The notes under the pieces are model-generated. The model was given only the letters and a program-made list of their open reading frames with translations, was not told where the DNA came from and ran no database searches. DNA of 64,000 nt, from the NCBI RefSeq assembly GCF_000143415.4, contig NW_003314399.1:1-64000 (forward strand), read 5' to 3'. This DNA comes from Selaginella moellendorffii. Taxonomy: Eukaryota; Streptophyta; Lycopodiopsida; Selaginellales; Selaginellaceae. The position numbers and the translations under genes are program-made. How positions within the stretch are numbered: position 1 is the first letter of the stretch; each line of letters opens with the position of its first letter. Below, in pieces: positions 21,729 through 32,208 of this stretch.

Positions 21729-24456
21729 ATGGAGGATTTCGCGAACTTGCTCCACAGGGATTATGGCATCAAGCCCCAGGGCAAGATGGCTCCCATGTCA
21801 GCTGCCAAGGCCACGGCATCCGCCGGGGGTGAGCCGGCGATGAAGGGTAAGAGCAGCAGCGGCGGCAGCAATGCTAGATCGGCCAGAGCTTCCTTCGGAG
21901 ACGACGATCTCTTCTTTGGTTCCAAGCCGCGCAATGCCTCTTCTTCCTCGGAGCCGCTGGGTGGATCCTACGACGATGTTTTCGGTGGTCCGCCCAAATT
22001 TGCTCCTCCCAAGCACACATCGTCCTCCGCCCCATCGGTGCCTGTCTACGAGGACATCTTTAGATCGCAGCCGCCGCCTCCGCCATCGTCGTCCTCTTCC
22101 AGAGATCACTCTCTCCCGGTTTTCGACGCTCCTTACGAGGATGATATCTTCGTGGGTGTGCGAGGGACTCGCTCCTCCTCGGGCGTTTCTTACGACAATG
22201 TCTTTGGTGGTGGTGGAGGAGGAGCTAGCTCCAGTGAAAGCCCGACGGATGATCTGCTTGGGGGATATAGATCGGGACCAAAGACCAAACCTCCTCCGCC
22301 ACAGTTCGACACTGGCTCCACACCTTACGATGATGACCTGATACCAGGCATGGGATCCGGGTACGTGTTCTTTGTAGTTTCGTCCTATAAGTCTGGAAAC
22401 TTAAAAATGCTGTTTCCAGGTACTCTTCTTCCAAGCAGCCAGAGCCGAGCTCTTTCATCTCTGTCGACGAACCGGCCCCTGCTTCGACGGAGGTAGACCC
22501 TTTCGCCGGTATTGAACCCGATCCATTCTCTGGCGTACCTTCTGTTTCAGATCCTTTGGATCCCTTCACCGGCTATCCAAAGTCAGTTAGACAAAGCTTT
22601 GGTTCTTCCAGGAAAGCCGACGTGGACAACGATAGTGATGATTCTTTGCCAGAAGGAAAAGAGGAAGCGGTGCAGGAAGATTATGTTCCGGCGAAGGACT
22701 ACGTCCCGAATGAAGAGTACATTCCAGCAGATAGTTATGGATCAGGGGACTTCACGGAGGAGGGAACTTCTCGTGAGTTTAAGGAACCTTGGGTGACCGT
22801 TCACAGTGTGCGGCTCTTGACCGACCCTACAGTAGCGCCGCCTCCTTCCCGACCACCTCCTGGTCTTGGCTACCACGAGAGTCCGTATGTGAATGGTCGT
22901 CACGACTTTCAAGGGGGACTAAGTGACGATGAGGACGAGGCAGAAGCAAGATACAAGCTTGAGAAGGAAAGAGAGTTGCAGAGAAAAGCGGAAAGAGAAG
23001 AAGAGGAACGCATACAGAGAGAACGGGAGGAAAAGGAGAGGTTGAGGAGAGAACGGGAGGCTGTTGAAAGAGCTACTCAGGAAGCGAGGCAGAGAGCAGC
23101 GAAACAGGCTCGTGAGAGAGTCGAGCGAATTGCTGTGGAGAAGGCGACGGCTGAGGCTCGTGAAAGAGCAGCTGCTGACGCTAGGCAGAGGGCTGCTGAG
23201 AGAGCAGCAGCCGAGAAAGCGGCTTCGGAAAAAGCAGCGGCCGAGACTCGAGCAAGGGAACGAGCAGCAGTGGACAGAATCAATGCTCAAGTGCGCGAGA
23301 GAGCAGCAGAAGAAGCACGAATAGCAGCAGAAAAGAAGGCGGGGGAACGAGCTGCCGTGGGAAAGATCAATGCTCAAGTTCGCGAAAGAGCTGCTGAAGA
23401 AGCACGTAAAGCTGCTGCTGCGCAAAACAAAGCGAAAGAGCAAAGATCATCGTCTGACGACTTCGAAGGAGGTATCTTCGGCCGCGCAACAAGTGCTCCC
23501 AAGCAACGACCTCCAACTTCGGTAAAAACGGCGCCTTTGTTATATTTTTGGTTGACGAGCCCCTCGTATTTTTCCTACAGGATTTCTCGAAGCCGTTTCC
23601 TTCGAGTGATAAAAGAGGCTCCTCGGGCGCGCCAGTGAAGAAAGTCTCATCAGTCTCTGGCATTGATGAGTTAACGAATTTATTTGGTAAGCAGAAGGCG
23701 TCTTTAGTGCAATGGTCGGCTAACGGGCTCTATGCTTTCTCTTAGACAATCCATCTTCTCCTTTCAGAGAGATAGATGGTGAAACACCTGATAGAAGGAA
23801 GGCTCGGCTGGAACGGGATCAACGCACACAAGCACGAGCAGTGAGTGTTTTCCAAGTTTCACACTTTACGCTTGCACTTACGTGCTGTTTAATAGAGACA
23901 AGCTCTGGACGAAAAGCATCGGAGAGATTTGGCGACCCAGAGAGAGCAAGCGGAGAAACACGTAAAACGTTTTTCAAACATTAAGATGCGTAGAACCTTA
24001 ATTCGGTTGCATACTTTTGCAGAGAGCTAGCGAGACATTAGACTCGGAGATAAAGAGATGGGCTGCAGGGAAGGAAGGAAATCTTCGTGCCTTGCTTTCG
24101 ACCCTGCAATATGTAAGTAGAAAACGCATTGATCGATTCATCTCAATTCTTTGGTCCATGAATTCGCAGGTATTGTGGCCGGAATGTGGGTGGCAACCCG
24201 TTTCCCTCACGGATTTACTTACTGGAGCGGCCGTGAAGAAAGTGTATAGAAGAGCTACTCTGTGCGTGCATCCTGATAAGGTGCAGCAGAAAGGAGCGAC
24301 GATCCAGCAGAAGTACATCGCAGAGAAAGTGTTTGATTTGTTGAAGGTGGGGAGATTCTCTCTCTTGTTCTTCCCATTTCTCTGGAGCTCACATCTCTTG
24401 TTCTTGGTTTTCTCCAGGAAGCTTGGAACAAATTTAACTCAGAAGAGCTTTTTTGA
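21729..24456 (+). CDS. Auxilin-like J-domain protein
   Basis: Clathrin-uncoating co-chaperone of the auxilin/AUL family; its J-domain stimulates Hsc70 at clathrin-coated vesicles. Eight exons join in frame: 21729-22360, 22420-23521, 23581-23686, 23746-23840, 23896-23961, 24023-24112, 24170-24346, 24418-24456, giving 768 residues. The N-terminal half is disordered, with repeated acidic-aromatic motifs (YDDVFGG, YEDIF, YEDDIF, YDNVFGG) and DPF triplets near the end of exon 1 and in exon 2, typical AP2/clathrin contacts. Residues ~365-575 are a long Arg/Glu/Ala-rich coiled coil. The C-terminal J-domain has the HPD tripeptide ([12 protein letters not shown]) and ends [12 protein letters not shown], the standard auxilin terminus. 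Residue positions are approximate. Confidence 0.92.
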
Positions 24457-24582
24457 TTGGCAGGGATCGTTGTTTCGCATTTTCTTCTTCGCAGGTATTA
24501 TTGTAAATGTGGTGGTGATGCCAAATAAACAAAGATATCACATTTTGAGGCTCAAGGGTTTAGGGTTAGGGTGGGAGGGGCG

Positions 24583-27129
24583 ATGGAGAAGGAGAGGAGG
24601 GATAGGCGCCATAGGGTGGAGGAGGACGATCGCTGGCACCATGACGAGAAGCGCGAGCGGCGTCACCACAGGGACGTGGATCGGGAGGAGGATGATCATC
24701 GCCGGCGCCACAAATCTTCTTCTTCGAGGTATGACAAGCAGGAGGATGATAGGCGGCATCACAAATCCAAGGAGGAGAGGCACGACCGAGGTCACAAGTC
24801 TTCCAAGGAGGAGAAGGAGAAAACGAGGTCGGAGAAGCGCGGCAGGGAGCAAGATGATGATTTGAAGAAGCGTAGCAGGGATCAGGAAGATGGATCTAAG
24901 GTGGAGAAGCGGAGCAGGGATCAGGAGGATGAATCAAGGAAGGACGCGAAGCGCAAGCGCGATTTGGAGAAGGAGACGGCCGATAAGTCGGTGAGTAAGC
25001 GGAGTCGTAGCGAATTTGCTGAAGAAGAGAAAGCTTCCAATGTAGAGATGAATGGACAAACACCAGCACAACCAGTGGTGGCCTTAACTCCGGCTCCAAC
25101 TCCGACACCGGCTCCATTTTCATCTCCAGCTCCAGCTCCTGTTCCTGTTCCTACCCCTGTTCCAGCTCCAGCAGCAGCTCCAGCGGCTGTTCCACAGACT
25201 GCCCCTGTTGCTCCAGAACCGTCTCCAGCACCGGAACCAGAGGTGGCACCAGTTGCTGGTGATGCATCGGCCATAGCGAAGGCCAAGGCGAGAATGAGGC
25301 AGCTTCGCAAGGAGCTCAACGAGAAGCTGAAAAAGTTGCCACTGGTAAGTGAAGTGGAAGTTTGTTATTTCTTTCGTTTGAGTTCCTTTTTCTCTTCTCT
25401 TGTTCCTAGTTGGAGCAGCTGGCAAACGAAAATGATAGCGCGAACACTATAACCCCAGATTCTGTGGTGCCTTCCGGAACAGTGGACGTTGTTGCTAATG
25501 CCGCAAACATAGCGAGTTACAAGCGTGCTCAGGAATGCGTAGCTCGCCTCGGCTTCCAACAGCCGCCTGGTTCCATGGCACTTCACGTACCGGGTGTTCC
25601 ATCGGCTGGGCCAAAAGTTGTAAAGCACCCCGTTCTTCGCTTGGACAAGCAAGGAAGAGAGATTGACGAGCACGGTGTCGTTGTGGATAACCGGAAGTCA
25701 AACATCAGCACACTCAAGGTGAGTTGGTTGTTTTGGGGTGCGGTCTGATCTTTCTACGGTTTGTTATATGTACTTAGGTGAACATCAACAAACAAAAGAA
25801 GGATGCTTTCCAGATTTTACATCCAGAATTGGAGGAGGATCCAATAAATAATCCTCATTTTGATGCGGACATGGGAATGGACAGAACAAAGCTTGTACGT
25901 CAAAGGAGAAACTCCTTTCAGTTCGTGGAAGAGGGAAGATGGACGAAAAAGGCGGAAATCTTTCGACTTAATGTAAGGACTCTGATTTTTTTTCTTCTAC
26001 TAGTCACTCATAACTTGTGTTTAGAATCGTTTTGGGGCTGCTAAAGCCCGCGAGATAAGGTCGAAGCAGGCGGCCCTTGCAAAGGCCAAAGCAGAAGGGG
26101 ACATTAACCCAAATCTTATAGAAGTTACGGAGAGGATATTCAAGGATGACAAACAGCACCAAGACCCGATTCCTCATGTGGAGTGGTGGTAAGTTTTCTT
26201 GAGTTAAGCACAAAGTAAAATCTGACATGAAGTTTTCCTACAGGGATTTCGCTGTTCTACCTCCTCAGACACAGAGTTACGACGAGGTGATCGACGGAGC
26301 TGAGGTGAAGTTCAAGAAAGAGAAGATCAATATCTACGTTGAGCACCCCGTACCGATCGAACCCCCAGCAGAGCCAGCGCCTCCACCACCACAGCCACTC
26401 AAGCTAACGAAAAAGGAGCAGAAGAAAATGCGGACCCAGCGTCGTCTAGCCAGGGAAAAAGAAAGGCAAGAGCTGATCAGGCAGGGAAAGATCGAACCTC
26501 CAAAAGCAAAGGTGAAGATGTCCAACCTCATGAGCGTGCTGGGAGCCGAGGCAACCCAGGACCCGACGAGGATGGAACACGAGATCAGGACTGCCGCGGC
26601 CGAGAGAGAGCGCGCTCACACGGACAGAAACCTCGCCAGGAAGCTCACTCCAGCCGAGAGACGCGAGAAGAAGGAAAAGAGGCTCTTTGACGACCAGGGG
26701 ACGCTGGAAACCATAGTCGCGGTGTTCCGGGTGAGCGACATCTCCCATCCCCAGACTCGGTTTAAGGTGGACATCAACGCCCAGGAGAACAGGCTCACAG
26801 GTTGCGCGATCATCACCGACGGCATGACGGTGGTGATCGTCGAGGGTGGCGCAAAGTCGATCAAGCGATACACCAAGCTGATGCTCCGGAGGATCAACTG
26901 GTCCGCGAAAGAAGAAGGCAGCGGTGGAAACGAGCAAGGGGACGAGGAGGATGGAAACGAGGAGAAGGAGAACAAGTGCGTCCAGGTGTGGCAGGGAAGC
27001 GTAGCTCGGCCAGCGTTTGACAGGTTCTTCTTCCAAAAGTTCCACACCGCCGGGGCCGCGAGGAAGTACTTGTCCGACGCTGGAGTTGGGCATTACTGGG
27101 ACAGCGCGCTGCATTACAAGGAGGAGTAG
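24583..27129 (+). CDS. PRP3: U4/U6 small nuclear ribonucleoprotein PRP3
   Basis: Spliceosome component that holds the U4/U6 snRNA duplex in the tri-snRNP. Five exons join in frame: 24583-25344, 25410-25718, 25778-25972, 26025-26188, 26244-27129, giving 771 residues. The N-terminus is an Arg/Asp/Glu/His-rich low-complexity segment (1-150), then a Pro/Ala-rich linker (~165-225). The conserved PRP3 core follows ([51 protein letters not shown]), and the C-terminal ferredoxin-like DUF1115 domain ends in [16 protein letters not shown]. The start at 24583 is the first ATG; the longer open frame begins with GTG at 24571. A TTTAGGGTTAGGGT telo-box-like motif lies 15-25 bp upstream of the ATG. Confidence 0.95.
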
Positions 27130-27450
27130 ATAAAGAAGAAGATCGCGATGATCCATTGCGCTGCATTACAAGGGGGAGTAGAAAAGAAGATCGCGAGCGA
27201 TGCAAAGAAGGATGATGGTCGAGTGGTGATCGAAGTTTTGCTACTGCTACGAGCAAGATGGTGAGTGGTCGAGTTTCTTGCTGAAGGATCTGGTTTTAGA
27301 ATTCTTTCGTGTTTCTTCCAGCGCTCGATCGAGGTAGAAAGCTGCGAAATGCTAAAGCTTTGGTCAAATAAAAGAGGAGGGTTTGGTTTAATTGGTTTAA
27401 AAACAAGTATATGATTGGAGGATCACGGGAGGAATAGGGAGGAGAGAGCG
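27130..27450. other. PRP3 3' region and acyl-activating enzyme promoter
   Basis: A ~35 bp segment at the end of PRP3 (GCGCTGCATTACAAGGAGGAGTAG) recurs imperfectly at about 27159-27180, a short local duplication including the stop codon. The left arm of the inverted duplication starts near 27409. Nothing else seen. Confidence 0.5.
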
Positions 27451-29183
27451 ATGGCGGCGAATCACGCGCCATTGTCGCCGCTCAGCTTCCTCTATAGATC
27501 CGCGGCAGTGTTTGGGGACAGGACATCGCTGATTCACGGCGCCTCATCCTTCACTTGGTCGCAGACTCTGGATCGATGCCGTCGTCTCGCGTCCGCAATC
27601 TCTCTCCGGTTCGGCGTCAATCCTGGCGCTGTGGTATGCGAAATTCCAGTGCTCTCGATCGAAATTGGCCGATTGATCCATCGAAATATCGTGTTCTTGG
27701 TTGTCATTTCTTGTTCTTCCAGGTCTCCGTCGTGGCCCCCAACGTCGCCGCGATCTATGAGATGCACTTCGGCGTTCCCATGGCCGGGGCTATCCTCAAC
27801 ACGATCAACTTCCGGCTGGACGCGCGCACAATCGCGCTGCTGCTGGATCACGCCCAGAGCCGCGCGGTCTTTGTGGACTCGGAGTTCTTCCCTCTCGTCA
27901 CGCAAGCTCTCCAGCTCCTGGCCGAATCGTCCAAGCCTCTCCCCCAGCTCGTCCTAGTCAAAGATAAGTCCTATACTTCTCAAGCAGCTCACAGCTATGG
28001 TGGAATTCTAGAGTACGAGGAGTTGCTCGAGAATTCCAGCCCGGATTTTCCTCTCGTCCTTCCCGACGATGAAGAACAGTCCATCGCCTTGAACTACACG
28101 TCCGGTACCACTTCCAGGCCCAAGGGCGTTCTCTACACTCACCGTGGAGCGTATCTCAACTCCATAGCCAGCATTCTCCTGTGGGAGGTGGGACCTTTTC
28201 CAGTCTACCTCTGGACGCTCCCAATGTTTCACTGCAATGGCTGGTGCTTTACGTGGGCGATCGCGGCCCAGGGTGGAACCAACATTTGTCTACGCAACGT
28301 CACTGCCAAAGCCACCTTTGATGCCATAGCCGAGAGCTCCGTCACTCACCTCTCTGGAGCTCCCACGGTCCTCAACATGATCGCCAGCTCCATCCCCAGC
28401 GAGAGGAGAGATCTTCCGGACAAGGTGGCGGTGATCGTCGGGGGCGCTCCTCCGCCAGCGGCGATCCTCTCGAGCATGGAGGAGCTCGGCTTCGTCGTGA
28501 CACACGCTTACGGCCTCACGGAGACTTACGGGCCGGCTTTAGTCTGCGCGTGGCGGCCTCACTGGAACTCTTTTCCTCTCGAGGAGCGAGCCAAGCTCAA
28601 GAGCCGGCAAGGCGTCGTCCACCTCGGGCTCCACCAGGCGGACGTCAAGGATCCGGCAACCATGGAGTCGGTTGCCCGAGATGGCCGGACGCTGGGAGAA
28701 GTGATGGTCCGCGGAAGCACTGTGATGAAAGGCTACCACAGAGACGATGAAGCGACGAGGGCGGCGTTCCAGGGAGGATGGTTCCATACCGGTGACTTGG
28801 GAGTGATCCATCCGGATGGTTACATCCAGCTGCGCGACCGATCCAAGGATATCATCATCTCGGGTGGCGAGAACATCAGTAGCATCGAGGTGGAGTCGGT
28901 TCTCTACGGCCATCCGGAAGTTCTTGAGGCGGCTGTGGTCGCTCGGCCCGACGATTTCTGGGGGGAGACGCCCTGTGCATTCGTGACGCTCAAGGACATT
29001 GGTGGTGCGACCAGCGCTCGAGGGATCATCGATTACTGCCGGGCTCGGATGCCCCACTTCATGGTTCCTCGATCCGTGGTGTTTGGAGAGCTTCCAAAGA
29101 CGTCCACTGGTAAGGTCCAAAAGTTCTTGCTCCGAGACAGGGCCAGAGCCATGGGAAGCCTCAAAGCTCCCAGCAAGCTTTGA
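27451..29183 (+). CDS. Peroxisomal acyl-activating enzyme (acyl-CoA synthetase), copy 1
   Basis: Member of the plant AAE1-like clade: converts a carboxylic acid, ATP and CoA to acyl-CoA, AMP and PPi through an acyl-adenylate. Two exons (27451-27633 and 27723-29183) give 547 residues. Visible motifs: the AMP-binding loop YTSGTTSRPKG (~185-196), GLTETYGP, GWFHTGDLG (~415), RDRSKDIIISGGENIS, and the C-terminal lysine motif PKTSTGK (~519). The protein ends in SKL, the canonical PTS1 peroxisome signal. Substrate is unknown; medium- or short-chain acids are typical for relatives. It is convergent with the truncated peptidase copy. A second, nearly identical gene with the same exon sizes lies at 34714-36454. 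Confidence 0.93.
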
Positions 29184-29517
29184 TACTAATTATGTTTAGT
29201 AAGATGGTAGTAATATAAGAAAGCATTGATCAAGCAGAATTCTAATATATCACAAACTGAGTTGTTTCAAATGTGCCACAATGGCACGTACCATCAATAA
29301 CAGGTCCTTTGCAGCAATCGTGCAAAAAGCTCCTTTTAAGCACTTGTGAATAGACTAACATACTGAGATATACTTATTAGCATCTTAAATCATATGCTGC
29401 ATGAATACAACAGTGAACGAATAACGTTGTTACAGGATTGAATAAGATTTCCTGCTTTCTCGTAATTCATGGTCAAGCGACAAGGTTGGTCCAAAACTTC
29501 TCTCCTCCAGTATTTGT

Positions 29518-30513
29518 TATTGAAACTGCGAGGAGACTTTGTCGAGAAGAGGAACTCTTTTAACTGCGAGAGAGATTTTGTTAAACCAGTTATGAAAAAA
29601 AGAGAAGCTGTGATACTTACCATCACCTGTAGCAAGCCATGGTTACTGGGGTGGAAATAATCTTCTCAGCAACTTTGCCAATATCATCCAAAGTCAGCTC
29701 TCGAACGGTGTCGATAAACTCCTTTGCGGGTTTCCTGTCACCAAATAAAATGGTCACAAATAGATTCACAAACCATTTAGCTCTCTAACCTGCAACCATA
29801 GGTGAGAATTTGCCGACCAATGTCCTCATTCACGACCACCTACAAAGAAAACATTTTGTTTATCTATGGAAAGACAAAAAGTTTTTTTTTTTTGGAAGAA
29901 AATATTGTTCTACTTCACGAACCCGAGACTCGAGATTAATCAAAACAAGTGAAACGGTTGCATTCTGTGTGCGCTCCAATTCAATCTCGTCGACTGGAAT
30001 GGAAAAGAGCGATCAAAGACAAGCTAGAATTGAAAAGTTTCAAAGTAGCTCATCTCCTATGAGATCTACAAGCTCGCCTACAAACTTGTGCTCCTAGAAG
30101 AAGATCACAGGAACACGCGTTTAGCAACTAGAAACTATTGCGAGAGAGTGCTACTCACAGACGATGCGTGAATTCCAAACAAGCCGGAGTCATTGTACAC
30201 GGAAGTAAAAGCAGTAAAATTTTCCACCTTGGGATGAACAGCCAGAACGCGAGTATCTGGAAGAGTTATTGCAAAAATTAAGTAAGAAGAAAACCAAAAC
30301 CACGAACGATACTTACACAATCTAGAATGGACACCCTTGCCCTGGCCTCCGGAAGAAAACGAACCACCTCCTCCAAGAAGCGACTAAAGGACGTAGACAT
30401 TCCTACAGTAAACTTGATAGAGAAGGGAAGCTTACTTGTAACACGGTCGCCGTGACAGCATCGCATTCGTTTCTCCAGCCACCAGGGATTTCAAGCGCGA
30501 TGGAAACCGATGT
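29518..30513 (-). pseudogene. 5'-truncated mitochondrial processing peptidase alpha copy
   Basis: Carries the equivalents of exons 5 (most) to 12 of the intact gene at 32209-34476, with introns, in reverse orientation. The stop codon (29518-29520) and last exon are preserved. It includes the glycine-rich loop exon and an exon reading [21 protein letters not shown], in which a Ser replaces the Thr of the intact gene. Exons 1-4 and the promoter are absent, and the copy begins exactly where the inverted duplication ends. It cannot make a functional subunit. Confidence 0.9.
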
Positions 30514-31284
30514 TCTTGACTTTCTACTGCATATTTATTGAACTCAAACCTTTAGTAATTCATTGTAGGTGTCAATAAATCTGAAAAGATCACAAAATCA
30601 GCATATGCATCTAAAAACAAAGTCCTCTGCTTAATATCTAAGCTCTACAAGCTTATTGATAAAGTGTAGAAAATCTTCATAAAAAAGTTGGTTTGGATTG
30701 GCTGATTACCATGAAATATGGCCAAGTTTTGTCATAAAAACTCAATTTTCATTTTGTCCTCTTAAAGGTTGTGAAACAACTTTCCCAAATTACTTCCTGG
30801 TTGACATATTAATAGCCATCCCAGACACAAAATTGATTTACACCTAACCCAGGCCATAGAATATTCTTGAAAAATTCCCCTGATTTACTTGAAGTGCATA
30901 GAAACAGGAGGTTCTCTCCCACGGTTTGATGCAAAGGATGCCCATGGGAGATTGTTATGGTGGATGATGCCAAGGTGCCACAATGACATTGTGACATAAA
31001 GGTTTCCTCTCAATTTCAAGCAAAAACTTTAAAGTGGGTTTCTTACAGTTGGCTCAGACGCGCATGGCATACAGGACATAGATGCGGAATAGTAGAAGAC
31101 ACAAGATGAGAGCTTCACATTATCAGCCATGGCGACCATAAAATCCTTCTTCTTCTTCTCCCAGTGGCCAGCATGTTGCCTGAAATCTCCGACGGAAGTT
31201 ATAAGCAGCTACTTGGGCTTTTTTTTGTCGATGGTGTTTGCTTTTGCTGGAGAAAGAGTAACGAGTGTTAGCGGATTTTTCTTT
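30514..31284. other. Spacer of the inverted duplication, left part
   Basis: AT-rich, without a convincing gene. A stretch on the minus strand around 31070-31160 is open but has no recognisable domain. Confidence 0.45.
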
Positions 31285-32090
31285 TCTTGTGGGAAAATAC
31301 CTTGATGAGCTCTTCCTGCTGTTCTGGAAATGCTGGCGCTCTTCTCGCTGGGAAGCAGACGAACGCTCTGCAAGAAATCAAACAGCAAAAGATGAAATAA
31401 CCAGAAACGAAAGTCCAAGTTTTTACCTGGAACAGAGCGATCTAAAAGTCAAGCCATTTGCTTAGCTGCAGAAAGCTCTTCAAACTTAAGACGCTATCAT
31501 CTCTTGTGGTGTCAAGGAAACTAGCCCTCGGGTTCCGAAAGCGAGTTTCTGGTTGGGCCTTCCTCTTCAACTTATCCGGCCAAGGATCATCACTAACGTG
31601 GAGTTCTTCAGCCTCACTCGCCACCTTCCTGCCCTTTCTGGAAGAAGCATCGGAATGAGAACAGCTCCATCCTTGAAGCCACATATTTGTTGTTGTTGAG
31701 CGACTCTATATGTTGCTGCTGCTGCTGCTGCTGCTGCTTCTCTTTCTCCCTCCTCTCACCGCAAGACAATCAAGCAAACTGGGAAGAACTCGATACCCGA
31801 GTTGTGTGGAGGAACGTAGCGAAAGCTGCGAGCGACAGCAGTAGCGTTCCTGTGCTGTGCTAATCTTCTCACGGCCAAGCTGACGCTCCCACTGGCAGCA
31901 CGGCACCAAGATCTTAGATCGTCGAATCTTGGTCGATCCAGTCGATGGAAGCTGCTTGAATTCCCGGGGCAATCTAAACAAGGAGTCGTGGCCATCTGGA
32001 TCCAAAGTCTTCGATGTGGAGCTGCTGCCCAGGCTTACTTGCAATAGCGGTCGGCTTTCTTCCCTGGATCCCTGGATTTCTTCTTCGTCT
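31285..32090 (-). pseudogene. Deleted copy of the LETM1-like gene and the 3' end of its upstream neighbour
   Basis: Reading on the minus strand, it starts with the 3' end of the lysine-rich gene (KKADRYCK plus stop, as at 38650-38681). It continues through the LETM1 upstream region and presequence (LAQHRNA, YRVLPSLLDC), the (CAG)n tract (31712-31737), and the ASSRKGRKVASE and DPWPDKLKRK segments. It then jumps to the end of exon 6, exon 7, the following intron and parts of exon 8 of LETM1 (38903-40915). Exons 2-5 are missing and frames are broken. Retained intron sequence shows a DNA-level copy with internal deletions, not a processed pseudogene. Confidence 0.85.
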
Positions 32091-32208
32091 CGACCGCTTG
32101 CCCAAGAGCCCTAAAATTTAGGGTCCTTAAACCTTGAATAAACCCTAGCGAGGGGGATGAAGAAAGCGAGGCGGCTGGGCGAGGTGAGATCTCTCATTGG
32201 GAGCTTGA

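Larger units (their letters stand above)
27409..30513 (+). repeat. Left arm of a ~3.1 kb inverted duplication
   Basis: This segment is very similar to the reverse complement of 33456-36489. It contains a full acyl-activating enzyme gene plus, in reverse, exons 5-12 of a mitochondrial processing peptidase alpha gene and their introns. The homology stops at ATATGATTGGAGG (outer edge, 27409) and GGAAACCGATGT (inner edge, 30502-30513). Because introns and intergenic DNA are included, it arose as a DNA-level duplication, not by retrotransposition. Confidence 0.9.

Noticed and set aside
26446-27156. 236-codon minus-strand ORF across PRP3
   Set aside because: Shadow of the conserved PRP3 C-terminal exon.
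28539-29120. 193-codon ORF antisense to acyl-activating enzyme copy 1, mirrored at 34777-35358
   Set aside because: It exists in both copies only because the sense genes are duplicated; no domain and no independent evidence.
29518-30513. Functional second MPP alpha gene
   Set aside because: Exons 1-4 and the promoter are missing; the copy ends at the duplication breakpoint.
31706-32044. Independent small gene with poly-Ser tract in the spacer
   Set aside because: It is a frame of the broken LETM1 copy; the poly-Ser comes from the CAG tract read in another frame.
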